From contig DAYA01000010.1 of assembly GCA_002506705.1 (NCBI GenBank), positions 1 to 29,587 on the forward strand: 29,587 nt of DNA, given 5' to 3'. The notes below the pieces were generated by a model. That model saw only the letters and a list, made by a program, of their open reading frames with translations, did not search any database and was not told where the DNA came from. Within the stretch, counting starts at the first letter, position 1. Every line of letters begins with the position of its first letter. Shown here in pieces: positions 7,161 to 16,400 of the stretch. The translations under genes were made by a program, and so were the position numbers. Source of the stretch: Euryarchaeota archaeon UBA550 (lineage in GTDB: Archaea; Thermoplasmatota; Poseidoniia; Poseidoniales; Poseidoniaceae).

Positions 7161-8507
7161 ATGGATATGGGATTCAAGCGCGTACTGATTGCAAACCGTG
7201 GAGAAATCGCATTGAGAATTCTGAGAACCCTCCGAGACATGGGGATCGAGGCTGCAATTATTCACGGCAGAGAAGACAGGCTCTCACTGCCAGTTAGGCT
7301 AGCTGATGTTGCATACCCGATAATGAGGGCAAACCCACTCGATTCATATCTTGACATCGAAGCAGTAGTGCAGGCTGCTAAAGACCTAGAGTGTGATGCA
7401 GTCCACCCAGGTTACGGTTTCTTGGCAGAAAACGCACACTTTGTAAAGAGGCTAGAGGAAGAAGGGATCACATTCATCGGTCCGGCATCTGGTGTAATCA
7501 CTCTCTTGGGGGACAAAATAGAGGCCAGAGCAGCAATGGAAGCAGCAGGCCTCCCTACCGCTAAAGGGAGTAGTGAGCCGATTTCCTCTGCAGAGGTTGC
7601 AAGCGAGTTGGCTGATGAAATCGGTTATCCAGTAATTATCAAGGCTGCAGCTGGAGGCGGCGGAATTGGAATGCAGATTGTACACGCTGCAGACGAATTC
7701 GAAGGCGCGCTCAAACTATGTCAAGGCAGGGCGAAATCAGCATTCGGCGATGACAGAGTCTTCGTTGAGAAATATATTGAAGGTGCGCAGCACGTTGAAT
7801 TCCAAGTGTTGGCGGATGGTGAAAAAGCAATTCACTTTGGCGAAAGATTCTGTTCAATCCAGCGCCGTCACCAAAAATTGATTGAAGAGGGGCCTTGGTT
7901 GAGCGACGAGAAAAGAGCAGAGGTTGGTGCTTTGGTTTGCGCTGGAGCAGAATCTGTAGGCTACAAAGGTCTTGCAACATTTGAGTTCTTGAGAGATAAG
8001 AATGGGGACTTCTACTTCCTTGAAGTCAACCCACGTGTACAAGTCGAGCATACAGTTACTGAACTAATTACAGGCTACAACCTAGTCGAACTAGGAATCA
8101 GAGTAGCACAAGGTGAAAGCCTTCCTCTCACTCAGGATGATATTAAGATTAGAGGTCATGCAATTCAATGTAGGTTGAACGCAGAGGATACGACAAACTT
8201 CGTTCCTTCACCTGGAAGGCTTTGGGAATGCCACTTCCCATCAGGGTTCGGTATTCGATGTGACACACACGCACATCCAGGTTACGAGATGCCGGGTTGT
8301 TTTGACAGTCTGCTCGCTAAACTGCTGACATGGGGGCCAGACAGAGAATCCGCCGTTCGCAGGATGCGTACTGCGTTGGATGAAACACTCATCACTGGTG
8401 TAGACCATTTGATTCCTCTTCATCGAAGAATTATGGATGAGAAAGATTTCCTTGCTGGTGATATCACAATCGCATATATCGACGAGCATCAAGAACTTCT
8501 GGGATGA
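7161..8507 (+). CDS. accC: biotin carboxylase (acetyl/propionyl-CoA or pyruvate carboxylase subunit)
   Basis: A 448-residue ATP-grasp biotin carboxylase, which carboxylates the biotin of a carrier protein using ATP and bicarbonate. It starts with FKRVLIANRGEIALRILRTL. The glycine-rich ATP loop AAAGGGGIGMQ is near 170, RRHQKLIEEGP begins at 235, and NPRVQVEHTVTE begins at 290. These positions match the E. coli enzyme almost residue for residue, and the length equals that of a stand-alone AccC. No biotinyl domain is fused, and neither carrier protein nor carboxyltransferase lies in the window, so its acyl-CoA substrate is open. The N-terminal region has HGREDRLSLPVRLAD where bacterial enzymes usually have a serine/aspartate variant. 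Its stop overlaps the ATG of the PfkB kinase (ATGA). Confidence 0.9.
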   Translation: MDMGFKRVLIANRGEIALRILRTLRDMGIEAAIIHGREDRLSLPVRLADVAYPIMRANPLDSYLDIEAVVQAAKDLECDAVHPGYGFLAENAHFVKRLEEEGITFIGPASGVITLLGDKIEARAAMEAAGLPTAKGSSEPISSAEVASELADEIGYPVIIKAAAGGGGIGMQIVHAADEFEGALKLCQGRAKSAFGDDRVFVEKYIEGAQHVEFQVLADGEKAIHFGERFCSIQRRHQKLIEEGPWLSDEKRAEVGALVCAGAESVGYKGLATFEFLRDKNGDFYFLEVNPRVQVEHTVTELITGYNLVELGIRVAQGESLPLTQDDIKIRGHAIQCRLNAEDTTNFVPSPGRLWECHFPSGFGIRCDTHAHPGYEMPGCFDSLLAKLLTWGPDRESAVRRMRTALDETLITGVDHLIPLHRRIMDEKDFLAGDITIAYIDEHQELLG

Positions 8508-9439
8508 TTCGAATGGACGTATTGATAGTTGGCAGCCTAGCCTATGATAGCTTAGAAACACCTGCTGGTTCGGTAGAAAACGAATTGGGAGGTTCAGCCT
8601 CTTATGGTGGATTTTCAGCAGCATTTCACAACAATGGGGATGCTGGAAATGGTGTGGGAATTGTTGGAGTTATTGGGCAAGATTTCCAATCTGAGCACAT
8701 GGAATGGTACGAGAAAGCGGGATTAGATATCTCAGGTATCGAGGTGAATCAAGGCGAAACATTCCGTTGGAAGGGCTCTTACCATGGTTCTATGGCTGAG
8801 GCGGTAACGCACGAAACCCACCTCAACGTTTTCGAGAATTTCCAACCTAAAGTTCCTCAATCACTCAAGAAAACGAAGGTTTTGATGTGTGCAAATCTGC
8901 ATCCCGCACTTCAAGCTTCAGTACTATCTCAGACTGAGGTTAGTAGAGTATCACTCCTAGATTCGATGAATTTGTGGATTGAAATTGCAAACCAAGAACT
9001 CAAAGATGTCATGAAACAAGTTGACATTTTGATTCTGAATGATGGCGAGGTGAGGATGTTGGCCGGTGAAGAGAACTTGATAGTCGCAGCAAAAGCTGTT
9101 TTGGAAATGAAAAATGGTGGTATTCTCGTCGTCAAGAAAGGAGAAAATGGTGTTATTGCATTCCATCCAGAAGGCATGATTTCAATGCCATCATTTCCAA
9201 CATCAAATTTGGTTGATCCCACTGGGTGTGGTGACAGTTTTGCAGGCTCTATTGCACACTATCTGTCAAAAAATTCCGGTGAGGTAAGCAGAGAGGAATT
9301 GGCAGAATCTCTTGTACATGCAACTGTCACCGCCTCATTCACTATCGAGAGTTTTGGCACTGAAAGAATAAGAAAACTCAGTGCCGATGAATATGAATCT
9401 AGACTTTTAGAGTATAGAAGTATAACAAAGACTTCTTGA
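8504..9439 (+). CDS. PfkB-family sugar or nucleoside kinase
   Basis: A 311-residue ribokinase-like kinase. It begins DVLIVGSLAYDSLETP and has the N-terminal substrate-binding signature ELGGSASYGGFSAAF. LILNDGEVRMLAGEE lies mid-protein. DPTGCGDSFAGS starts at residue 238, with the catalytic aspartate at about 244 (PfkB signature 2). It would transfer the gamma-phosphate of ATP to a hydroxyl of a sugar or nucleoside; the exact substrate cannot be read. ATG 8504 overlaps the biotin carboxylase stop by four bases, which argues for coupled translation; ATG 8513 is the alternative and gives a more usual N-terminus (MDVLIVGS). Confidence 0.87.
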   Translation: MIRMDVLIVGSLAYDSLETPAGSVENELGGSASYGGFSAAFHNNGDAGNGVGIVGVIGQDFQSEHMEWYEKAGLDISGIEVNQGETFRWKGSYHGSMAEAVTHETHLNVFENFQPKVPQSLKKTKVLMCANLHPALQASVLSQTEVSRVSLLDSMNLWIEIANQELKDVMKQVDILILNDGEVRMLAGEENLIVAAKAVLEMKNGGILVVKKGENGVIAFHPEGMISMPSFPTSNLVDPTGCGDSFAGSIAHYLSKNSGEVSREELAESLVHATVTASFTIESFGTERIRKLSADEYESRLLEYRSITKTS

Positions 9440-9478
9440 TTGCACTATGCTCAAGAACGTGCCCTTTCTGGGCCGACC

Positions 9479-10498
9479 ATGACAGTACTGAACATCGCTA
9501 TGATTGGGAGCGACGATTTGGCTAAAGCGATAGCTAAAGCAACTGACCAAAGGGATGTTCATACATATGTGCACAAGGAATCAAGCGCAGACGGTCCAAG
9601 GATTCTGTCTATAATTAGACCGGCAAAAATGCCCGAAAGAATTCGTCCATTCTTCAATTCCCTTTGCGCTGCAAGAGTCGGACTAATCGAAGTTAGTGCA
9701 ATTGATGCTACATTTGGTGAGGTATTGGTTGGATTTGCATCAGCAGGTATCAGCAAAGGAATATTCGTGATCAATCCACCTCAAGGTGAATGGATAGATG
9801 AAGACCAAATCAAAGCATTCGTCGCTCAAGCAGGACTTTCATCTTGGAAACAAGGAAGCACCGACGGTATCGAACTTAGAGATGCACTGTACGGTTTGAT
9901 GGATGAAATATCTGGCGATTTAGAGTCCGCAAAGCAAGAGCCGTTGGTTGTTCCAATCGACCAACACTTCAATGTGAAAGGTATCGGTTTAGTAGCGATT
10001 GGGTATGTCCAATCCGGTTCAGTATCTGTACACGATGAGTTACATCTTTTGCCAGCAGAAGGTCCTGGCACTGTCAAGAGTCTTCAGGTCATGGACGATG
10101 ACGTCGAGCAAGCAGTCGCTGGAGACCGTGTTGGAATCGCATTGAGGAACACAAAGGAAGAGCACCTAACTGGCGGCTCACTAGTAACTCATCCTGCAGT
10201 CGAAGATAAGAACAAGGGAATCTCAATTCCACTATGTCTTGAAAAGCACGAAAAGAGCTCAATCGAACTTAGCGTTTCTCCTTTCCAAAAGAGAGTTTTG
10301 GCTGTTGGTGATGTCGTACACGCCAGCGTGGACCTCCAATTTGTTGTTGGAAGGGTAGAATCAATTGACTCGGGCCTTGAAGTTGCTTGGGATTCGCCAT
10401 TATTCATCAGGAAGGAAAATCCTCCAGTTGTTCTGTTAGCACAACTTGATTCTAAGCCTAGAATTATGGGAAGTGCAAAGTTGTCTCGGCTATCATGA
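9479..10498 (+). CDS. EF-Tu/SelB-like translation-factor homologue with degenerate GTPase domain
   Basis: A 339-residue protein. The last two thirds look like the beta-barrel domains of EF-Tu, EF-1A and SelB: VVPIDQHFNVKGIGLVAIGYV is a typical domain 2 opening, followed by SGSVSVHDELHLLPA, VKSLQVMDDDVEQAVAGDRVGIALR and a domain 3-like region to the end. The first third keeps the size and strand rhythm of a small G domain but lacks recognisable motifs. The start MTVLNIAMIGSDDLAKAI has no GxxxxGK[ST] P-loop, there is no DxxG, and the NKxD position reads VINPPQG. It therefore probably does not hydrolyse GTP in the usual way. Archaea are known to carry EF-Tu domain 2 paralogues of this general kind, of uncertain role. 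ATG 9479 is preferred to TTG 9440. Confidence 0.65.
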   Translation: MTVLNIAMIGSDDLAKAIAKATDQRDVHTYVHKESSADGPRILSIIRPAKMPERIRPFFNSLCAARVGLIEVSAIDATFGEVLVGFASAGISKGIFVINPPQGEWIDEDQIKAFVAQAGLSSWKQGSTDGIELRDALYGLMDEISGDLESAKQEPLVVPIDQHFNVKGIGLVAIGYVQSGSVSVHDELHLLPAEGPGTVKSLQVMDDDVEQAVAGDRVGIALRNTKEEHLTGGSLVTHPAVEDKNKGISIPLCLEKHEKSSIELSVSPFQKRVLAVGDVVHASVDLQFVVGRVESIDSGLEVAWDSPLFIRKENPPVVLLAQLDSKPRIMGSAKLSRLS

Positions 10499-10515
10499 GA
10501 CACCTCGAATATTGG

Positions 10516-10532
10516 CCCCTCCATAGGAGGGG
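10516..10532. repeat. perfect hairpin CCCCTCC-ATA-GGAGGGG
   Basis: A 7-bp perfect G+C-rich stem with a three-base loop, 18 bases after the EF-Tu-like gene and 46 bases before the next start. An A-rich stretch follows instead of T, so it is not a classical terminator on the plus strand. It may be a transcript end, an operator, or a 5' UTR structure. Confidence 0.5.
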
Positions 10533-10577
10533 AAAACGGTGGGTTCATAACCTCGGGTTCCACTTCGCTGGTTCGGG

Positions 10578-12086
10578 ATGCGTATGGACACGAGGCCAGA
10601 GGGGCTCGGTGTCAATGGAGCGGGGATAAAATTCCGCTCGTTGTCGCTGGGCGGAGTTCGCGGTAAGGTCAGGGCGACCTTAAACGAGAACCAGGTCTCA
10701 TTTGAGTCTCGAAATGGACACGCTCTTGACATTCGTTTGAATGCGATTAAGAGAGTTCACCATCATGACACAAATCTTGTGCCTGGGTGGCTCGCAGTTG
10801 TTGGTTTAATTCTCATTTGGGTCGCTTGGCGAGGAGTGACAGGAAAGATTCAGGCACTTCTTGGCGCTGCTGGAATTGTACTATCTGCAGCTCACTATTT
10901 CACTAAGCAGCCAACTTTGATTATTGATACAAATGCGGATGACTGCCACGTTGTGTTCGGTCCGGACTTGTCGATAATGAGGCTCTGCGCACTGATAAAA
11001 AGACTACAGGAGGGTATGTCCATTGAGGCTGCAAAAGCGAGTGTAGATAACATAGTTAGCGATTCTGACTATCCTCGCTCGGCCAATAGCGATGAACTTG
11101 AAGCGATTCCTGAACCGGTTGAATTGTTCCCTTCTGCAGTGATAAACCACTTCATCGATACAATGGAGATGGATGAAGAAATTCTTGATGCTGAACTTGA
11201 AAGTCCAGCCACTGTAATCAACGACTTGGATATACCCGGGTGGGAAGAAGAGGTAATCGAAGATCCACAGATTTCAGAAGGTCTGCTCGCTCGCTCGAAA
11301 GCCAACTTGTTCACTCAGAGAAACCAAGTGATGCAAAATGGGTGGCAAGAGCCGCAACAGCAACCGGTATACAACCAAGTCCATCGAGCAACCCCTACCG
11401 GGATGCCATCATATGGAATGTTGAATCAAAATGGGCAAACGCACTCTTTCAACCAACAAACGCAACCACAACCAACTCCTCTTCCAAGCGAATTCCTTCC
11501 TTCCTTCGTTGGAGCTAATGGCGCACACGTGCCGCACTCAACACCTGACATGTTCTCATCTCCGGACACACCACTCCAACCTGCTGAAGAGAAAGAGGAA
11601 TTCCCATCTCTTGTCGCATCCGCAAGGAGAGATGTCCCTCTTGAAGCAGAGATTATCCCTGAGGAGATTGAAAGTCCGAGGGAGCGCTATCCAAAGATGA
11701 GTAAATTGGTTGCTAAACCCAAAACAAACCGATTACGGGTGAGAAAGTCAACCACTGCATCATTACGCGGCCGTTCTGTAATCGCTGAGTTAGTTAGTCC
11801 GACCTTAGGTAGAGCGAGCAGAATTTCAAAGCGAATTTTCCGTGGTCGCTCCAGAACCACAGATTCACTTAGATTACAGTCTGAGAGCAGTCGTCAGTCC
11901 CAGGTAGCAGAATCGATTCAAAATCTCGCAAAGAGCAATGGTGGCAGCGTTAGCGATGAACAACTGGACCACATGTTGTCGCACATCGCTCCTAAGCCTG
12001 ATATTCCAACAAGTTTCTCAGATTGTGTAAGCACGGAAAAGAAGAGGTCTGAAAACGTCGAATCAATTCCAAGAATTGACGATTGA
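10578..12086 (+). CDS. unknown membrane protein with long hydrophilic, low-complexity tail
   Basis: This 502-residue protein belongs to no family I recognise. The N-terminal 75 residues are soluble and resemble a small beta domain (RATLNENQVSFESRNGHALDIRLNAIKRVHHH). Two hydrophobic segments follow: GWLAVVGLILIWVAWRG (about 70-86) and IQALLGAAGIVLSAAHYFT. A second compact region contains TLIIDTNADDCHVVFG and LSIMRLCALIKRLQEG. From about 190 on the chain is mostly acidic, then rich in Q, P, N and S, then basic (SRISKRIFRGRSR), which suggests disorder. The layout (a pleckstrin-like or DUF-type domain on a membrane anchor with a cytoplasmic tail) is a guess. It converges on the thioesterase gene with one base between stops. 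Confidence 0.65.
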   Translation: MRMDTRPEGLGVNGAGIKFRSLSLGGVRGKVRATLNENQVSFESRNGHALDIRLNAIKRVHHHDTNLVPGWLAVVGLILIWVAWRGVTGKIQALLGAAGIVLSAAHYFTKQPTLIIDTNADDCHVVFGPDLSIMRLCALIKRLQEGMSIEAAKASVDNIVSDSDYPRSANSDELEAIPEPVELFPSAVINHFIDTMEMDEEILDAELESPATVINDLDIPGWEEEVIEDPQISEGLLARSKANLFTQRNQVMQNGWQEPQQQPVYNQVHRATPTGMPSYGMLNQNGQTHSFNQQTQPQPTPLPSEFLPSFVGANGAHVPHSTPDMFSSPDTPLQPAEEKEEFPSLVASARRDVPLEAEIIPEEIESPRERYPKMSKLVAKPKTNRLRVRKSTTASLRGRSVIAELVSPTLGRASRISKRIFRGRSRTTDSLRLQSESSRQSQVAESIQNLAKSNGGSVSDEQLDHMLSHIAPKPDIPTSFSDCVSTEKKRSENVESIPRIDD

Positions 12087-12087
12087 A

Positions 12088-12552
12088 TCACTTCTTCTTC
12101 TTCTGAGAAATCATGTGATCCCTAATAGCCTTAGCTGCAATCCAATCTTCCTTTTCTTCATCAGAAACTGGAGTGAATTGTGGTATAGGTATCGGGCGCA
12201 TCATTGAATCTATTGCAACCATGAAAAAGTAACCATCACAAATTTCTGTCTTGGACCAATCAGATTTGTTCATTGCCCATGCTGTGACTCTTGCACACGC
12301 AGTCCTGTTTGAGGTGAAAACGATTTTTGCGGTTACTTCAATCAAATCTCCCTGTCTTGCTGGAGCCTTGAATTCCAGCGTATCGATTGATATTGTTACG
12401 AATTCTCTGTGTGCGAATTTAGCGCACACAATACCTGCGGCCTTGTCCATAAGGGACAGCAATCTACCTCCAAACAATGTGTTGTAGGCATTTGTGTCTT
12501 GAGGAAATACCTCTTCGATAAGGGTCACAGGTTCAGTACTGAAGGGTTCCAT
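12088..12552 (-). CDS. hot-dog fold acyl-CoA thioesterase (YciA/BFIT type)
   Basis: A 154-residue single hot-dog domain. It matches the YciA / acyl-CoA thioesterase family: TLFGGRLLSLMDKAAGIVC (about 30-48, with the substrate-binding helix and a conserved aspartate), ISIDTLEFKAPARQGDLIEV, then CARVTAWAMN and CDGYFFMVAID. Such enzymes hydrolyse acyl-CoAs to free acids, often as hexamers. ATG 12552 is chosen because minus-strand TAGGAG lies 5-6 bases upstream and a TATA-like GTATATTG at about 12591-12598 would place the transcript start before it; earlier starts at 12576 (ATG) and 12582 (TTG) would leave almost no leader. The C-terminus ends in lysines. Chain-length preference cannot be read. 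It is one of several acyl-CoA genes in the window, though not in an operon with them. Confidence 0.85.
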   Translation of the reverse strand: MEPFSTEPVTLIEEVFPQDTNAYNTLFGGRLLSLMDKAAGIVCAKFAHREFVTISIDTLEFKAPARQGDLIEVTAKIVFTSNRTACARVTAWAMNKSDWSKTEICDGYFFMVAIDSMMRPIPIPQFTPVSDEEKEDWIAAKAIRDHMISQKKKK

Positions 12553-12587
12553 GTATACTCCTACATACCTACCCATCTTCAATCCAT

Positions 12588-12600
12588 GTGCAATATACCC
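12588..12600. promoter_or_regulatory. shared TATA-like sequence between thioesterase and ThiI-like genes
   Basis: GTGCAATATACCC contains an almost symmetrical TATA core (AATATAC, read GTATATT on the minus strand). It lies about 40 bases before the thioesterase ATG and about 50 before the ThiI-like ATG, so it could serve either or both divergent genes. Confidence 0.4.
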
Positions 12601-12645
12601 ATCCTATCCTATGAATTGATGTGTTGCCGATTTCACGAGGTAATC

Positions 12646-13311
12646 ATGTCGGGAGTATGCGTCGCACTTGTTAGCGGTGGAATCGATTCTCCTGTTGCGG
12701 TTGCTCGCATGTTGATGAAAGGTTGGAAAATATATCCAGTTCATGCATCGCAAGAACCCATCACTGGTCCAGGCCCTGAACAGAAAACGATTGACCTACT
12801 TCGATATTTGCTAGATTTTGAAGGACCGCTTGGAGATGCAGCCCGTGAAAATTTGTCAAGAGAGTTAGTGGTTGTACCTGTTGCTGAAAAGTTAGCATTG
12901 TTCACTGAAAAGTGGAATCACACTGAATATTTCATACACATGAAGAGACTGTTCAGTTCCATAGCAACTATCAGAGGTCACGAAATAGAAGCAACACATT
13001 TGCTCACGGGTGAAAATCTAGGGCAAGTATCCAGCCAAACTTTGGGTAACCTTGGTGGGATTGAGATAGCATCAGACCTCATACCTCTTCGACCACTATT
13101 AGCATTCGATAAAGTGGATATAATGACAATGGCAAGGAATATTGGGACCTTAGAGATTAGTGAAGGTCCTGAGATTTGCGACGCCCTTGGTCCAAGTAAG
13201 CCAACGACCGTAGCAAACAAAGAGTGGCTCGAGAGGTCTGAAGAGAGGGTGGGTGGCTTGCAGCACCTTGCTAAGGATTGTTATTCACAATTAAGAGTTG
13301 TAAATTTGTGA
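12646..13311 (+). CDS. thiI: ThiI-type PP-loop sulfurtransferase domain protein (no THUMP domain)
   Basis: A 221-residue protein equal to the ATP-pyrophosphatase (PP-loop) domain of ThiI, which makes 4-thiouridine at tRNA position 8. SGGIDSP at 10-16 is the PP-loop. Farther on, LLTGENLGQVSSQTLGNL and LIPLRPLLAFDKVDIMTMARNIGTLEIS are hallmark ThiI stretches, and CDALGPSKPTT corresponds to the conserved cysteine-containing segment. The NFLD and THUMP tRNA-binding domains that normally precede this are absent, as is a rhodanese domain. ATG 12646 is supported by CGAGGT just upstream; an open frame extends back to 12409 but shows no homology. The symbol is by domain only; tRNA binding would need a partner, or the target may differ. 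Confidence 0.8.
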   Translation: MSGVCVALVSGGIDSPVAVARMLMKGWKIYPVHASQEPITGPGPEQKTIDLLRYLLDFEGPLGDAARENLSRELVVVPVAEKLALFTEKWNHTEYFIHMKRLFSSIATIRGHEIEATHLLTGENLGQVSSQTLGNLGGIEIASDLIPLRPLLAFDKVDIMTMARNIGTLEISEGPEICDALGPSKPTTVANKEWLERSEERVGGLQHLAKDCYSQLRVVNL

Positions 13312-13317
13312 ACCATT

Positions 13318-13345
13318 CGGGTCCCCCCCTAAAGGGGGGAACCCG
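13318..13345. repeat. strong G+C hairpin after the ThiI-like gene
   Basis: Arms CGGGTCCCCCC (13318-13328) and GGGGGGAACCCG (13334-13345) pair over 11 bp with one bulged A around a five-base loop CTAAA. It starts 7 bases after the stop codon. It could end transcription of the ThiI-like gene, although only a short T-run (TTT) follows. Confidence 0.6.
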
Positions 13346-13366
13346 TTTGCTCACACTCCCGTCGGT

Positions 13367-13374
13367 CTTTTATG
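13367..13374 (+). promoter_or_regulatory. TATA-like box of the giant surface protein gene
   Basis: CTTTTATG lies 36-43 bases before the ATG at 13410. A transcript starting about 25 bases downstream would have a short leader containing GAGGGT. A small hairpin (TTGCCT/AGGCAA, 13381-13396) falls near the expected start point. Confidence 0.35.
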
Positions 13375-13409
13375 CCGAACTTGCCTCCGTAGGCAAAGAG
13401 GGTAGCCCA

Positions 13410-16400
13410 ATGAAAGACAATAAGAGTGCAATTACCGCTTTGGTATTCTCAGTTTTGATGATTATTTCACCCATGGCTGGAGCAGCAAATGTTAGCACAT
13501 TCAGTGGTGGAGAAAGTGAGGTAACTGTCGAAGTCAGAGACGGTCCAGATTATACAAACATAGTAGACGGAACAGTAAATCTTCCATCAGGTGACACTGT
13601 GACAAGTGCTAGTGTGAAGATTTCAACCGACATGGCTACCCATGAAACCTACACAACAATCAACTCTGACAGCGCACAATACGTTTGGGATCCATTCTAC
13701 AATAACCAACAAACTGAATTCTCTACACAAAGCGATTTCACTTACACAGAAGACACTGTGAGTCTAGTTAGTGGTGGCTACTCCACAGATTTTGAAAGAA
13801 CAAACGGTGGATTCAGTGATGCAACCTCTCCTCCACTGATGACATCTCCTGGTTGGGAACATGGAACTCTAGGGGACGGATCAGTTCTCAATGACAATTG
13901 TAACACTGGTAACGAGTGTTGGGGCACAAACATGTACGATTTCGATAATGATTACACAACCGACGACAATGGGGCTTACTCAACGAGTTTGGTAACCCCT
14001 GCTATGGAAGTCGACCCAGGTGCTTTCATTGCTCGTTTCTCTAGTTGGCACGGCATGCATTGGACACAAACCAACCCTGGTACGAACCCAACTAACACCT
14101 ACCACGACTGTGGCTACATGATGGTTAGAAACTCATCATCACCTAGTAATTTCCCCCCTGTAGACCAGTTGTCCTCATGGAGTTACGTACCTTTCGACAT
14201 TGCTAATTCTTCCGGAGTAGGTTATGTGAATGGCTTGTATCCAATCGGATTCGGAAATGGTAAGATTCAATCTTGCGATGCGCTATCAGGTAATGATTAT
14301 GCTCTAGGTGGAGAATCAACTCACCCGACTCTAAACCCTGACGGTTGGGCAGACATGGCAGTAAACCTACAAGCTCACGCAGGAAAATATGTCCAAATGA
14401 AGTTCGTAATGAAGCACAATTCTGGAACAGGTGCCCCTGAAAACTCAACAATGCCAGGTTGGTTTATCGATGATTTCCGAATGGGTAACCCACTTCCTCA
14501 GTCCGGATGGATGACAGTGAAGGGATTCACTCCAAAGCAGAATCCAAATCCGGGTTTCCCTGATGGATATGGTGTCCTAACATTAGAACAAGAAACTACG
14601 CCAACCAACTCTCTAACGGTTACTGCTCTGAGAGGCGGAACAACTGAAGTTGTCATGGATAGAGACGGAAATCAAGTAACCAACCTTGAAGGGCCAATTA
14701 TCGAACTGTGGGGCATCGATGCCTCTGAATATCCTGTAATCGACTTGCGATTTGATTTCGACACCGGGCAGTACAAGCTGTCCACTGCAGTTCTGCATGG
14801 TATCACAATCGGAACCAGAATCGGAACCGGTCTCAATGATACTAACATTATCAGCAGTCCATCCATAATTGACGGTGTTTGGTATTCTCAAGGAGGTGCT
14901 GAACCAATAATTTACGAGCCATCAGTTTTGGATTACTCTTTCAACCCGCCTATTCCAAGAACTAAGTTCTCTCAGCCAATAGTTGCAGTTACACCGGTGG
15001 TAATAGACAATTGTGCAGAGACCGCAACAATCGAGTTGACTCTTCGAGACGAGACAATCCAAAACGTAACCGTTGGACAAAAGTGGGTGCCTGATAGCCC
15101 AATATTCGGCTTCTCGTCAATTTTGTTCTACGAGAATCCATGTGATATGTCAGAGTTGTGGTTTGATCTAGAATTCGGTCACAGTTCCACAGGAGTTGAA
15201 ATCGATATTGCTAACGATGGCGATGTTGAGTGGGGAATGAATGAACCAGCATTCGGTGCATTCGGGCGCCAAACAACCTTCTGGGCAGGAGCGGTAGATG
15301 GTGTCAACTATGGCATGGACAGTTCAACGCTAACTCTGAATATCAACGGTGAAGCGACAGGTGCTGGGTTCATGTTACCAATTGGTTCGGAAATCAACCT
15401 AGCAGACGTAATTCTATACGACAATACAGCGGGTGCATTCGACCTTTCACTTGTGGCAAGCGGTCAAGTTGTCGCTCTAGGTACTATGCCAAATCAGTCC
15501 TTGCTGGCACACGAGACAATGTATCCAAGAATCGCATTCAAGGATGCAATTAATTCACTCATGAACAACCCGTTACTACAAGCATCATACATTGATGCGT
15601 ATGGTAACGAATGGGCAACTTTCCAGTTCAAGGTTTCAAACCAAAATGCATCTAGTGGTACACATGTAAGCGTCGGAAACCTCGACATTGTGTACGAATG
15701 GGAAACAACACTCGGAGCTGCAGCAAACTTCGACAGAGAGTTGAATCAGGGTATTGCATTGGGTAGTGGTGCACAAGTTGCTGTACCAATTGCACTTAGT
15801 GGTGGCTCGGGAGGAGCAGTTATGCTTTCTGACCTCGCAATTACCACTGCATCCGGATATGATTCTTCTATTTCCATCACCGGTAACCCAACCGGTCTTT
15901 ACCCTAATGGTGACATTATCGAAGTTAAGTCAGTTCACAGCATTGACTCCTCTACAAATGCGGCATTTGCAGAGGCAAGGCTGAGGATGGAATCATCCAG
16001 TGGTTTAGTCGAGTTGTCTTTCTCAGAACTTTCACTATTCAATGAAGCGTATGATCCAGACAACTTAGTTACAATGGAATCCTCTTCCTACACCGAGGTT
16101 GGAGACGAAATGCATGTTACCTGGAGATTCAGAGTGAACACTGCATGGGAAGATACTCCTGAACTGAGAATGTATGCAAATTTGATTGCGGACAACGGAG
16201 TTAACGGTTTGCCGGGCGCAGTTGTTCTCGCTCCAGCAAATGGAAATGCTATTGAAAACGATGCTTTGATTTCCGCATTTGAGTTGAGAAATGATGCAGG
16301 TGACTTACAAGATTTGACTGCAGCAACATCAAACCAAAATATCAACCTGATGGGAAGTATCAGACTTGAAGGACTGGATGTTGCTCCAGATCCAACAGCC

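Noticed and set aside
7004..7240. Minus-strand open frame between the SLOG gene and accC
   Set aside because: It overlaps the N-terminus of biotin carboxylase and would cover the SLOG promoter; the product is basic and featureless.
8241..8624. 127-codon minus-strand open frame across the accC/pfkB junction
   Set aside because: Both plus-strand proteins are clearly recognised there, and the minus-strand product has no family features.
12409..12645. Upstream extension of the ThiI-like frame
   Set aside because: It runs through the opposite-strand thioesterase gene and shared promoter and has no THUMP-like sequence; ATG 12646 has a good ribosome binding site.
13278..13409. Upstream extension of the giant surface protein frame
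   Set aside because: It crosses the end of the ThiI-like gene and a strong hairpin and would bury the signal peptide.
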